Shown here: positions 36,511 to 45,301 of the stretch, one piece after another
Layout of the letters: the number at the start of each line of letters is the position of its first letter
Numbering within the stretch: the stretch's first letter is position 1
Source: Neoroseomonas oryzicola
GTDB lineage: Bacteria; Pseudomonadota; Alphaproteobacteria; Acetobacterales; Acetobacteraceae
Direction: 5' to 3'
Assembly (NCBI RefSeq): GCF_012163135.1
Contig: NZ_JAAVUP010000007.1
Location: forward strand, 1-64,000
DNA length: 64,000 nucleotides
Position numbers and translations under genes: made by a program
The notes under the pieces: model-generated
Seen by the model: only the letters and a program-made list of their open reading frames with translations
Told to the model about the DNA's origin: nothing
Database searches by the model: none

Positions 36511-38075
36511 CAGTAGACGTCCCGCTGGTAGCGACCCTGCCGCGCCAGGGCAACGATCCAGTCCCGCGCCTGGTCGGCGGACATGCCGCCTTCGGACTGC
36601 GCCACGCCGCGCAGCGCCGCATCGACGTCCTTCGCCATGCGGGACGCATCGCCACAGACGTAGAAATGCGCGCCGTCCTGCAGCCAGCGCCAGAGGTCCG
36701 CGGCCTCCTCGGCCATGCGGTGCTGGACGTAGTCCTTGCGGGTGCCGTCGCGGCTCCAGGCCAGCGATAGGCGCGACAATGTCCCGCCCTTCCGCCAGGC
36801 CTCGATCTCGTCGTGGAACAGGAAGTCGGTCGCGCTGCGGCGATCCCCGAAGAACAGCCAGGAACGACCACCTTCCCCGCGTGCGGCACGATGCTGGAGA
36901 AAGGCGCGGAAGGGCGCGATTCCCGTGCCGGGCCCGACCATGATCACCGGCGTCACAGGGTCGGCGGGCAGGCGGAAATGGCTGACCTGGATGCCGCCGC
37001 GCAGCGGCGTCTCGGGCCGGGCCCGGAAGGCGAGGTGGCAGGAAGCGACGCCGTCGCGCGGCCGCCCGCGCCGTGTCTCCCGCACCACGCCAACGCAGAG
37101 CTCGACCCGCCCCGGCGCCGCGAGGGGCGAGGAGGCGATCGAATACAGCCGCGGCTTCAGTGCCGGCAGGCTGTCGAGCAGCGCCTGCAGTGGCGGCCGC
37201 GCGGACGGAAACGCCTGCAGCAGGTCCAGCAGGTCCGCCGCATCAGGTTCTGCCCCGTCGTCGCCATCGGCCAGGGCGCGGAGCGCGGCGGCATGGGGCG
37301 CGTGTGCCGCGGCGCCGGCGAGCAGGTCGAGCGTGCGGTCGAGCGGTCGGGCGATGTCGAGTGCCTCGGTCAGCGCCGTGCGGAGCGGGATCTCGGCCCC
37401 GCCGGCGCGCACCGGCGCACCGGCATCGGCGTGCAGCGCGGCGATGACCGCTTCGACCAGCGCGGGATCGTTTAGACAGGCGAGGGAGAGGCTGTCCCCC
37501 GGCTCATAGGTCAATCCGCTGCCTTCCAGGTCTATGACGACATGGCGCACGTCCTTCTCCGACCCGGCCGCAGTCAGCCGCGTCGCAGACAGGACGCGCA
37601 CCGGCACGCCACGCGGCTTCGCCGCGGCAGGTGCCGCCACTGGCGCGGGTGCCGCGGGGGCTTCCGCCAGAATCGCCTTGAGCGCCTTCTGCGTCGCCTT
37701 CGCGCCCGGCACGCAGAGCGCGGCCGAGGCCTCGGCGCCGTTCGCCAGCGCCTCCGCATAGGTTTGGCAGACATAGCCGCACTGGCCGCAATCGAGCTGC
37801 GCCATCGCCGCCATCAGCCGTCGCGGCAGCGCGTGACCCTCCGCGAGGCGAAGCCGTTCCTCGAGATCCAGCGCCGGATCGTGCCAGGGGAAGTCTTCCG
37901 CCGCCGGCGCCGGCATCGCTGCGATCGATGATCCGGCCGCCGTGGCCGCACCACCATAGAGGCCCGCGAGGAAGCCGTTCAGCCAGGCGCGCTGCGCCGG
38001 TGAGAAGGGCGCACTGTCCGGGATCAGAGGCGTCGGCGGCGGACCCGGGAAGGCCGGCGGGATGACGGCGTTCAT
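36510..38075 (-). CDS. Flavoprotein reductase with N-terminal Fe-S domain (sulfite reductase alpha-like)
   Basis: 521 residues. An N-terminal module has four cysteines (C96, C99, C103, C121 in DCGQCGYVC and LCVPG) spaced for a [4Fe-4S] cluster. Residues about 160-370 form a CysJ-type FAD-binding connecting domain (RLYSIASSP) and the C-terminal about 385-521 the NADPH domain (VGPGTGIAPFRAFLQHR, LFFGDRR, YVCGDASRMAKDV). The flavodoxin domain of CysJ is missing and replaced by the Fe-S module. Located between the nirA-like and nasA genes with ATGA overlaps on both sides, it probably passes NADPH electrons to nitrate and/or nitrite reductase. Its first 40 residues resemble the start of the nirA-like protein. 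Confidence 0.85.
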   Translation of the reverse strand: MNAVIPPAFPGPPPTPLIPDSAPFSPAQRAWLNGFLAGLYGGAATAAGSSIAAMPAPAAEDFPWHDPALDLEERLRLAEGHALPRRLMAAMAQLDCGQCGYVCQTYAEALANGAEASAALCVPGAKATQKALKAILAEAPAAPAPVAAPAAAKPRGVPVRVLSATRLTAAGSEKDVRHVVIDLEGSGLTYEPGDSLSLACLNDPALVEAVIAALHADAGAPVRAGGAEIPLRTALTEALDIARPLDRTLDLLAGAAAHAPHAAALRALADGDDGAEPDAADLLDLLQAFPSARPPLQALLDSLPALKPRLYSIASSPLAAPGRVELCVGVVRETRRGRPRDGVASCHLAFRARPETPLRGGIQVSHFRLPADPVTPVIMVGPGTGIAPFRAFLQHRAARGEGGRSWLFFGDRRSATDFLFHDEIEAWRKGGTLSRLSLAWSRDGTRKDYVQHRMAEEAADLWRWLQDGAHFYVCGDASRMAKDVDAALRGVAQSEGGMSADQARDWIVALARQGRYQRDVY

Positions 38076-39802
38076 GCCGCGTCCTCCGGGGCCGTGGCGG
38101 TGAGGGCGGCGAGGGCCGTGTCCTCCTGGCGCGCGCAGAACAGGTGGAAGGTCTCGCCGGCCGACCGCGATGCCATCCAGCCCCGGAGCAGGCCGAGGAC
38201 GGCCTGGCCCAGCTCGTCATGCGCAACCTTCGGGCGGATCAGGCGGCCGATCCTCTGCTCGGGGCCGGCGCCGCCGCCGACATGCAGGTCGTAGCCCTCG
38301 ACCAGGTCGTCGCCGCGTTCGACCTTGGCGCCGAGCAGGCCGATATCGGCGATGTAGTGCTGCGCGCAGGAATGGTGGCAGCCGGTGAGGTGGATGTTCA
38401 CCGGCATGTCGACCGCGATTCGCTCCTCGAGGAAATCGGCGAGCTGGGCGGCGTGGCGCTTGGTGTTGCTCGCCGCGAACTTGCAGCCCGCATTGCCGGT
38501 ACAGGCAACGAGGCCGCCGCGCAGCGCGCTCGCCTCATGCGTCAGGCCGAGCGCGGCGATGGCGGCCAGCGCATCCGGTAGCCGTTCCTCCGGCACGTCG
38601 CTGATCAGCAGGTTCTGCCACACAGTCAGCCGGATTGTGCCGCTGCCGAAGCGCCGCGCGACCGCCGCGAGGCCATCGAGCTGCGCGACCGTCAGCCGTC
38701 CGAGCGGCGTGACGACGCCGATGTAGAAGAGCCCTGTCTGCTTCTGCGCATGCACGCCGACATGCCCATGCTTGGCGGGCGGCGGTGGCGTGCGGATGGC
38801 GTCTTCGGCAAGGCGTTCGAGCGGGCGGCCGAGGCGCTGTTCGACCAGGCCGAGGAAGGCCTCGATGCCCATCCGGTCGAGGACGTATTTCAGCCGCGCG
38901 GTCTTGCGGTCGGTGCGATCACCCTCGGCGATGAAGACGCGCAGGATCGCGTCGCACACGGCGACGACGTCCGCTTCCGTCACCACCACCCCGGTGCCGC
39001 GGGCGAAATCGCGATGGCCGGTGATGCCGCCGAGCGTCAGGCGGAAGCGTAGCCCGGCCACGGTCTCCACGGCCGAGAGGCTGATGTCGTTGGTCTCCTG
39101 CAGCACCTCGACGGCGCCGCCGCCGGCGATCGAGATGTTGAACTTGCGCGGCAGGGCGAAGAGATCGCGCGTGTGCAGGATGTGGTGATGCAGCGCGCGC
39201 ACCAGCGGGCGCGTGTCGATAAGCTCCTGCGCGTCGATCCCCGCCGTCGGGCTTGCGGTGATGTTGCGGATGTTGTCGGCGCCTGTGCCGCGCGGCAGCA
39301 GGCCGATGTCGCCGAGGCGCATCACCACCTCCGGGCCCTTCGCCGCCGGGATCTCCCGCAGCTGCAGGTTCGCGCGCGTCGTGACGTCGGCATAGCCACC
39401 GGCGCAGTCCTCGGCGATGCGGGCGATGGCCTCCAGCTGGTGCGCGGCGAGGATGCCGCCCGGGATGCGCAGCCGGCACATGAAGGCGTCCTGCGTCGGG
39501 CCGACGAAGAACAGCCCGTGATAGCGGCCGATGAAGTCGTCGATCGGCTTGGGGAACTTTCCGTCGGCCGCCCGCGCGGTGAGTTCATCCCAGCGGTCCA
39601 GCGGGTGTCTTGCGCGCTTCGCTTCCTCCTGCGGCACCAGCTTGCCGCCGCGCGCGATGGTCGCATCCTGCGCGGCGCGCAGCGCATCGGGCGGGCCGCC
39701 GCCCTCGCCGGCGGGCAGGATGCTGCCGCGCCGGGCCTCGACCCCGGCCATGAAGCCCTTGAGGTACTCCTGCTGCTCGGCGCTGAAGGGGGCGTCGGTC
39801 AT
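38072..39802 (-). CDS. Siroheme nitrite/sulfite reductase (NirA family)
   Basis: 576 residues with the two-repeat ferredoxin-nitrite/sulfite reductase fold. The siroheme-[4Fe-4S] ligands are seen in CTGNAGCKFAASNTK and TGCHHSCAQHYIADIG near residues 410-480. Position in a nitrate operon favours nitrite reduction to ammonium rather than sulfite reduction. The start at 39802 overlaps the stop of the FAD oxidoreductase gene (ATGA); a longer frame upstream has no homology. The N-terminus (FSAEQQEYLKGFMAGVEA) is not part of the catalytic fold and resembles the neighbouring reductase. No NirBD pair exists in the window, so this is a ferredoxin-type or locally supplied system. Confidence 0.9.
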   Translation of the reverse strand: MTDAPFSAEQQEYLKGFMAGVEARRGSILPAGEGGGPPDALRAAQDATIARGGKLVPQEEAKRARHPLDRWDELTARAADGKFPKPIDDFIGRYHGLFFVGPTQDAFMCRLRIPGGILAAHQLEAIARIAEDCAGGYADVTTRANLQLREIPAAKGPEVVMRLGDIGLLPRGTGADNIRNITASPTAGIDAQELIDTRPLVRALHHHILHTRDLFALPRKFNISIAGGGAVEVLQETNDISLSAVETVAGLRFRLTLGGITGHRDFARGTGVVVTEADVVAVCDAILRVFIAEGDRTDRKTARLKYVLDRMGIEAFLGLVEQRLGRPLERLAEDAIRTPPPPAKHGHVGVHAQKQTGLFYIGVVTPLGRLTVAQLDGLAAVARRFGSGTIRLTVWQNLLISDVPEERLPDALAAIAALGLTHEASALRGGLVACTGNAGCKFAASNTKRHAAQLADFLEERIAVDMPVNIHLTGCHHSCAQHYIADIGLLGAKVERGDDLVEGYDLHVGGGAGPEQRIGRLIRPKVAHDELGQAVLGLLRGWMASRSAGETFHLFCARQEDTALAALTATAPEDAA

Positions 39803-40995
39803 CACGCAGCGTCCTGGAAGGCGAGGCCGAAGGGCAGCATGGCGCGGATCGCCCCGACGTCGCGGCCATCGGCCATCAGCGAGAGGTAGAAGGGTGCGTC
39901 GGCCGTATCGCCGTAGAGCACGGCGCCGATCAGCCGCCCGCCGCGCAGCCAGAGCCGGCGATACCGCCCGGCGGAGGTGTCCGAGAGGGTGATCGCCTCG
40001 GCATCCGCCGGTTCGATCTCGCCCGCCGACCAGACGTCGATTCCCGAGACCTTCAGCGCCGCCGTGTCGGGGCGCGGGGCATAGGTCGCGGCCTCGCCTC
40101 GCAGCGTTGCGGCGGCCGTCTCGGCCATGGCGAGCGCTGGGGCGACCAGGCCACAGACGACGCCGCGATGCTCGGCGCATTCGCCGATGGCGAGAATCTC
40201 GGGCGCGCTGCTGCGCATCGCGTCGTCGACGACGATGCCCCGTGCGACATCCAGCCCCGCCGCGCGGGCGAGCGCGATCGAGGGCCGCACACCGACGGCC
40301 ATGACCACGAGGTCGCATGGCAGGCGCCTACCGTCCGCCAGGCGCAGAGCACGCACATGCGTCTCGCCCTCGATCGCCTCCGACTTTGCGGGCATGGCGA
40401 AGGAGAGACGCCGCGCCGCGCCCAGCTGCTTGGCGAGCAGTGCCCCGGCGGCGGGATCGAGCTGGCGTTCCATCGGCCAGCCGACGGCGTGCACGACCGT
40501 CACGCGCGCGCCGCGCTGAGACAGGCAGGCTGCGGCTTCGAGGCCCAGCAGCCCGCCGCCGATGACGGCGACGCGCGTTCCCGTCGTGACAGAGCGCCGC
40601 AGCGCGAGCACGTCGCCGATCGAACGGTAGACATGCACTCCGGGCAGGTCGGCCCCCGGCAGGGGCAGCCGGAGCGCGTCGGATCCCGTTGCGATCACGG
40701 CTCTGTCGAAGGGCAGGGTTTCGCCCCGCGCGGTGGTCGCGGTGCGACTGGCGACATCGAGCGCCGTGATCCGCGTGGCGGGGCGGTACGTGATGCCGGC
40801 GTGGCACAGCCGGGCCGCATCGTGGCTGATCAGCGCGGGCGGGTCCGCCTGCCCCGACAGCACCTTCCCCAGGGCAACGCGGTCGTAGGGCAACGCAGGT
40901 TCAGCGCCGCACAGGGTGACGGACATCCCCGCCGCCGCCGCACGTTCCGCGCAGCGCGTACCCGCAGGTCCCGCGCCGATGACAAGGACGCGCAC
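39802..40995 (-). CDS. NAD(P)/FAD-dependent oxidoreductase (NirB N-terminal/NasB-like)
   Basis: 397 residues. Pyridine nucleotide-disulfide oxidoreductase fold of the NirB/NasB/rubredoxin-reductase group: FAD motif VIGAGPAGTRCAE at 4-16, PLPYDR-like ALPYDRVALGKVLSG, the ATGSDAL motif near 104, a second dinucleotide motif VIGGGLLGLEAA for NAD(P)H, and the GECAEHRG FAD motif. It lacks the BFD and siroheme parts found in full NirB. It sits between the transporter ATPase and nirA-like genes and is likely an electron donor to the reductases, perhaps alternative to the flavoprotein downstream. Exact partner cannot be told from sequence. Confidence 0.87.
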   Translation of the reverse strand: MRVLVIGAGPAGTRCAERAAAAGMSVTLCGAEPALPYDRVALGKVLSGQADPPALISHDAARLCHAGITYRPATRITALDVASRTATTARGETLPFDRAVIATGSDALRLPLPGADLPGVHVYRSIGDVLALRRSVTTGTRVAVIGGGLLGLEAAACLSQRGARVTVVHAVGWPMERQLDPAAGALLAKQLGAARRLSFAMPAKSEAIEGETHVRALRLADGRRLPCDLVVMAVGVRPSIALARAAGLDVARGIVVDDAMRSSAPEILAIGECAEHRGVVCGLVAPALAMAETAAATLRGEAATYAPRPDTAALKVSGIDVWSAGEIEPADAEAITLSDTSAGRYRRLWLRGGRLIGAVLYGDTADAPFYLSLMADGRDVGAIRAMLPFGLAFQDAA

Positions 40996-40997
40996 GG

Positions 40998-41789
40998 TCA
41001 GGCCGCGGTGGGCAGGGCGTGGCGCTCGTGCAGAAAGCGCAGCACCGCCTCCCGCGCGGCAAGGAAGCGAGGATCGGAGGCCAGCGCCAGCCGGTCGCGC
41101 GGACGTGGCAGCTCGACATCGAGGACCTCCCCGATCGTCGCCGCCGGACCGTTCGTCATCATCACGATCCGGTCGGACAGCAGCACCGCCTCGTCCACGT
41201 CATGCGTGATCATCATGACGGTGGTGCCGAGTCGCGCATGGATATCCATCACCTGGTCCTGGAGGTGTGCGCGGGTGAGGGCGTCGAGCGCGCCGAAGGG
41301 CTCATCCAGCAGCAGCACCTTGGGCCGCATCGACAGCGCGCGCGCGATCCCGACACGCTGCTTCATGCCGCCCGAAATCTCGTGCGGCCGCTTCTGCGCA
41401 TGGTCGGCCATGCGGACCAGGGCGAGGTTCTCGCGCGTCCAGGCGTCGCGTTCGGCGCGCGACATGGACCGCCCGACGGTCCGGTCCACCGCGAGGCGGA
41501 CATTCTCGTAGACGGTCAGCCAGGGCAGCAGAGAATGGTTCTGGAACACCACGGCGCGGTCGGGGCCGGGTTCCGTCACCTCGCTGCCTTCCAATACGAC
41601 GCCGCCGAGCGTGGCCGGGAGAAGCCCCGCGACGACGTTGAGCAGCGTCGACTTGCCGCAGCCCGAATGGCCGATCACGGCGATGTACTCGCCCTGCTTC
41701 ACCTTGAGGTCGACGCCGTTCAGCACCGGCGGCGCGCCGGGATTGAAGCGGACGACGACACGGCTGATCTCGAGGAAGGCGCGATCCAT
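40998..41789 (-). CDS. nrtD: Nitrate ABC transporter, ATP-binding protein
   Basis: 263 residues, NrtD/SsuB-type ABC ATPase. Walker A GHSGCGKST at 40-48, Q-loop FQNHSLLPW, signature ISGGMKQRVGIARAL, Walker B VLLLDEPFGALD and H-loop ITHDVDEAV. ATG 41789 was chosen because homology starts there; the frame is open for another 69 codons upstream inside nrtB. An NrtC-type ATPase fused to a binding domain is absent, so two copies of this ATPase presumably drive the permease. Three bases separate its stop from the start of the oxidoreductase gene. Confidence 0.92.
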   Translation of the reverse strand: MDRAFLEISRVVVRFNPGAPPVLNGVDLKVKQGEYIAVIGHSGCGKSTLLNVVAGLLPATLGGVVLEGSEVTEPGPDRAVVFQNHSLLPWLTVYENVRLAVDRTVGRSMSRAERDAWTRENLALVRMADHAQKRPHEISGGMKQRVGIARALSMRPKVLLLDEPFGALDALTRAHLQDQVMDIHARLGTTVMMITHDVDEAVLLSDRIVMMTNGPAATIGEVLDVELPRPRDRLALASDPRFLAAREAVLRFLHERHALPTAA

Positions 41790-41800
41790 GGCGGTGTCCC

Positions 41801-42682
41801 TCACTGCTCGCTGGTGCCGCGCGTGACGGCGCGGCCGATGAGCGCCATGGCGCGGTCGAGCAGGAAGCCCACGACCCCGATGTAGACCAGCGCCACTATG
41901 ATGTCCGAGAGGTTGGAGGAGTTCCACGCATCCCAGACGAAGAAGCCGATCCCCACCCCGCCGATCAGCATCTCGGCCGCGATGATCGCGAGCCACGAGA
42001 GGCCGACGCCAATCCGCAGGCCGGTGAAGATGTAGGGTGCGGCGGCGGGGACGACGATGCGCAGGAACCAGTCGATGGGGGACAGGCGAATGACGCGCGC
42101 GACGTTGCGGTAGTCCTGCGGCACGTTCCGCACGCCGACCGCGGTGTTGATGATGATCGGCCAGACCGCGGTGATGAAGATGACGAAGATCGCGCTGGGC
42201 TGCGCCTCGCGGAACGCCGCGAGGGACAGGGGCAGCCAGGCGAGCGGCGGCACGGTGCGCAGCACCTGGAACAGCGGATCTAGCGCACGCATTGCGACGC
42301 GCGAGGAGCCGACCAGCATGCCGAGGGCGACGCCGGCGACGGCCGACAACAGAAAGCCGATCGCCACGCGCTGCAGGCTGGCGGCGAGATGCAGGCCGAG
42401 TCCCTTGTCGAGCCCGCCCCGGTCATAGAAGGGGTTGAGGATCAGCTCGCTCGAATCCGCCCAGACCTTCGACGGTGGCGGCAGCGTCGCGGCCGGGCCG
42501 CTCGCCGCCCATTCCCACAGGCCGAGAAGGGCGAGAAGCAGCAGTGCCGGGGGGATGACGACCGCCAGTGCGTGCTGCACATGCGGGCGCAGCCGATCCG
42601 TCAGCGTCGGCCGGCGCTGCGTCGCGGCAGGCGCGGAACTGCCGACCTCGGCGGCGCCGGCCGGGGGCGTGATCGCGTTCAT
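41801..42682 (-). CDS. nrtB: Nitrate ABC transporter, permease
   Basis: 293 residues with about six membrane helices and the binding-protein-dependent permease EAA-like loop (VGVRNVPQDYRNVARVIRLS around residue 185). The polar N-terminal about 35 residues precede the first helix (ALAVVIPPALLLLALLGLWE). Family NrtB/SsuC. Flanked by the binding protein gene 3 bases upstream and the ATPase gene 11 bases downstream. It forms the inner-membrane channel for nitrate, possibly also nitrite. Confidence 0.91.
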   Translation of the reverse strand: MNAITPPAGAAEVGSSAPAATQRRPTLTDRLRPHVQHALAVVIPPALLLLALLGLWEWAASGPAATLPPPSKVWADSSELILNPFYDRGGLDKGLGLHLAASLQRVAIGFLLSAVAGVALGMLVGSSRVAMRALDPLFQVLRTVPPLAWLPLSLAAFREAQPSAIFVIFITAVWPIIINTAVGVRNVPQDYRNVARVIRLSPIDWFLRIVVPAAAPYIFTGLRIGVGLSWLAIIAAEMLIGGVGIGFFVWDAWNSSNLSDIIVALVYIGVVGFLLDRAMALIGRAVTRGTSEQ

Positions 42683-42685
42683 GGA

Positions 42686-43960
42686 TCAGGCCGCCCCGAG
42701 CTTCTTGATCGCCTGGCTCTCGAGCCAGGCGCGGGGGTTCTCGGGATCGAACACCTTGCCGTCGAAGAAGGTCTCCCGGCCGCGCGAGGTGCCGGTCGGG
42801 GTCTCTGCATTCGGCACGCCCGCGCGCGCGGCGGCGGCGCGCCAGATGTCTTCGCGGTTCACCTCGCCGATCAGCTTGGCGGTGTCGATGTCCTCCGGCA
42901 GCACGCCCCAGCGGATGTCCTCGGTGAGGAACCAGAGGTCATGGGACCGGAAGGGATAGGAGGCGTGGTCGCGCCAGAACTTCATGGCGATGTCGGGGTT
43001 CGTGACCGTCCGCCCGTCGCCGAAGTCGATGATACCCTGGATGCGGCCCTGGATGTCGGTGGGCGGCACGTTGAACCAGGCCCGGCGGCCGAGAATCTGC
43101 GCGAGCTCGACATGGTTCGCCGGCGTGTCGCACCAGCGGGCGGCCTCGATCGTCGCAGCCGTGAGCGCCTCGGTGGCGCGCGGGTTCTGCTGCACGAAGG
43201 CGCCGCGCAGGCCGAAGGACTTCTCCGGGTGGTTGTGCCATAGCTGCCCGGTGACGAGCGCGGAGTAGCCCAGCCGCTGGTTGATCAGCTGCGCGTTCCA
43301 GGGCTCGCCGACGCAGAAGGCGTCCATCGTCCCGACGCGCATGTTCGCCACCATCTGCGGCGGCGGCACCACGATGGTCTGCACGTCCTTGTCAGGATCG
43401 ATGCCGGCGGCGGCGAGCCAGTAGCGGATCCACAGGTCGTGGGTCCCGCCCCGGAAGGTCATCGCGACCTTGCTGTCGCTGTTCAGGACCCGCTTGAGCG
43501 GTGATGCGTCGAGTTGCGCGCCGAGCGGCTTGTGCTTCTCGGCGACCGAGATCGCCTGGCCGTTGGTGTTCAGCCGCGCGACGATCGCCATCGGCACCGG
43601 CTGGTTGTTCTGCGTCACCCGTCCGGTATGGATCAGGTAGGGCATGGGCGTGAGGATGTGCGCGCCGTCGATCCCGCCGCGCTCCCCGCCCAGCACCAGG
43701 TTGTCGCGCGTGGCACCCCAGGAGGCCTGCTTGGCGACCTCCACGTCCGGCATTCCATGCTTCGCGAAGAAGCCCTTCTCCTTGGCGATGATCAGCGGCG
43801 CGGCGTCGGTCAGCGCGATGTAGCCGAGGACGGCCTTGCGCACTTCCGGCGTGGTCGAGCCCTGCGCGAAGGCCCCGCGCGGAGCCGTGGCGCGGGCTGC
43901 GGCGAGCAGAGCTGCGGTCGCGGCGATGGCGTCGCGGCGGCGGACGGATTGCATGGTCAT
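42686..43960 (-). CDS. nrtA: Nitrate ABC transporter, substrate-binding protein
   Basis: 424 residues, full-length NrtA/CmpA-family binding protein. An N-terminal twin-arginine-type signal (SVRRRDAIAATAALLAAARA) leads to a cleavage site near AFA-QG, so it is exported. The mature part shows the family blocks LGYIALTDAAPLIIAKEKGFF, GERGGIDGAHILTPMPYLI and CVGEPWNAQLI. ATG 43960 overlaps the stop of nasS. The paralogous NasS next door lacks a signal; the pair probably arose by duplication, one for uptake and one for cytoplasmic sensing. Confidence 0.92.
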   Translation of the reverse strand: MTMQSVRRRDAIAATAALLAAARATAPRGAFAQGSTTPEVRKAVLGYIALTDAAPLIIAKEKGFFAKHGMPDVEVAKQASWGATRDNLVLGGERGGIDGAHILTPMPYLIHTGRVTQNNQPVPMAIVARLNTNGQAISVAEKHKPLGAQLDASPLKRVLNSDSKVAMTFRGGTHDLWIRYWLAAAGIDPDKDVQTIVVPPPQMVANMRVGTMDAFCVGEPWNAQLINQRLGYSALVTGQLWHNHPEKSFGLRGAFVQQNPRATEALTAATIEAARWCDTPANHVELAQILGRRAWFNVPPTDIQGRIQGIIDFGDGRTVTNPDIAMKFWRDHASYPFRSHDLWFLTEDIRWGVLPEDIDTAKLIGEVNREDIWRAAAARAGVPNAETPTGTSRGRETFFDGKVFDPENPRAWLESQAIKKLGAA

Positions 43961-45069
43961 GCGTCGGGCTCCGGCGTGGTGGAAAGAAGGGGTGAGGGGG
44001 CGGCCGCGCCGCGGACCGGCGGCGGCGAGACGGTGGCGGCGGCGCGGTCCCAAAGATCCGCGCGCCAAGGGGCGAGGGCCTCGGCCTCCGTCCCCGTCGC
44101 GTGGCCCCAGCGGCGCATGGCCGCGAGCCAGGCCGCGGCCTCGTCACGCTGGGGCCGCGAGGCCGCGAGGAAGCGGATTGGCGTCGCGAGCGGCAGCGCT
44201 GCCTGGCCCGCCGGCGCGGCAACACGACCGTCAAGCACCGCGGCGATGGTCGACAGCGGCAGTTCCGGGAAGGCGCGATCCTGCAGGATGCGCGCGGCGG
44301 CGGGGCGGTTCGCCGGATCCTCCAGCCATTGGGACGCCTCGATGACCGCCGCCGTCAGGGCGACGGCCGCGGCCTCGTCGCGCTCGGCCACGCCCTCGCC
44401 GAAGGCGAGCACCTTCTCGGGGTGGTCGCGCCAGATGTCGCCGCTCGCGAGCACGATCTGGCCGGTGCCGCAGGCCGCGGTATGGCTTCCCCAGGGCTCG
44501 CCGACGCAGAACCCCTCGATCGCGCCTTCGGCGAGGGCGCGCGCCATGCGCGGGGGTGGCACCACCACCAGGCGGACGTCATGGTCGGGATCGAGGCCGC
44601 CGGCGGCGAGCCAGTGGCGCAGCAGGTAGTTGTGCGAGGAGAAGGGAAAGACCACCGCGATGGTGGGCGGCGGCATGCCCTCCTCGGCCCGTGCGTGCAG
44701 GGCCTCGGCGAAGCGCAGGGGATCGAGCGGCCGGTCGAAGGGGCCGACCGCGGCCGCGAGGGCTGGAGAGATGACGAAGGTGTTGCCGTTGCGCGCCAGC
44801 CCGGCCGTGACGGTGACGCGGCGGCGCAGCCCGCCCGCGCCGGTCGCAAGCGCGATGGCGAGCGGCCCGAGGAACTGCGCGGCGTCGAGCGCCCCGAAGG
44901 CGAGCTTGTCGCGCAGCGCGGCCCAGCCGGCCTCGGCCGAGAGGACGGTGGGCACCCCATGCCGGGCGAACAGGCCCAAAGCATCGGCGACCACGAGAGG
45001 GGCCGCATCGGTCAGCGGCACGAAGCCGATCCTGTAGGGGCGCTCGCCGGCGATGGGACGCGGTGGCAC
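43957..45069 (-). CDS. nasS: Nitrate-responsive sensor NasS (cytoplasmic NrtA-like protein)
   Basis: About 370 residues of the NrtA/CmpA fold without signal peptide, the property that separates NasS sensors from NrtA. Shared blocks with NrtA are YRIGFVPLTDAAPLVVADAL, FGALDAAQFLGPLAIAL and CVGEPWGSHT. In known systems NasS holds the antiterminator NasT inactive until nitrate or nitrite binds. GTG 45069 was preferred because GGAG lies nine bases before it; a GTG at 45084 is the alternative and adds five residues. Its stop overlaps nrtA. It follows nasT after 230 bases containing two GC-rich hairpins. Confidence 0.9.
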   Translation of the reverse strand: MPPRPIAGERPYRIGFVPLTDAAPLVVADALGLFARHGVPTVLSAEAGWAALRDKLAFGALDAAQFLGPLAIALATGAGGLRRRVTVTAGLARNGNTFVISPALAAAVGPFDRPLDPLRFAEALHARAEEGMPPPTIAVVFPFSSHNYLLRHWLAAGGLDPDHDVRLVVVPPPRMARALAEGAIEGFCVGEPWGSHTAACGTGQIVLASGDIWRDHPEKVLAFGEGVAERDEAAAVALTAAVIEASQWLEDPANRPAAARILQDRAFPELPLSTIAAVLDGRVAAPAGQAALPLATPIRFLAASRPQRDEAAAWLAAMRRWGHATGTEAEALAPWRADLWDRAAATVSPPPVRGAAAPSPLLSTTPEPDA

Positions 45070-45083
45070 GTGGCGGTGCTCCA

Positions 45084-45106
45084 CCCGGGCGCAAATGTGC
45101 CCCGGG
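45084..45106 (-). promoter_or_regulatory. Hairpin before nasS (proximal)
   Basis: CCCGGG at 45101-45106 and CCCGGG at 45084-45089 pair to a 6-bp self-complementary stem with an 11-base loop in the minus-strand transcript. It ends close to the ribosome site of nasS, so it could also affect translation. It is the second of two hairpins in the nasT-nasS gap. Confidence 0.4.
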
Positions 45107-45148
45107 AGCGGACCGCCATTGGACCGCGACAGAATCGAGGGATCGGAC

Positions 45149-45172
45149 CCCGGCTACGCCGTTGCAGCCGGG
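45149..45172 (-). promoter_or_regulatory. Hairpin before nasS (distal)
   Basis: In the minus-strand transcript CCCGGCT (45172-45166) pairs with AGCCGGG (45155-45149), a 7-bp stem with a ten-base loop. It lies 43 bases before the proximal hairpin. Tandem hairpins in a leader are what ANTAR proteins such as NasT read, but the loops here are not hexanucleotides, so this is only a candidate. Confidence 0.4.
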
Positions 45173-45301
45173 CGGCGCCGCTCGCTGCGACGCACCATCG
45201 TTAAAGCGCAGCCGCGCGCCGCGACGGAAGCGGAATCGAGCACCGAAAGCAGGCAAAATGACATTCTGGAACATCAAATGCAGGCTGGATGGGCGATCTG
45301 C

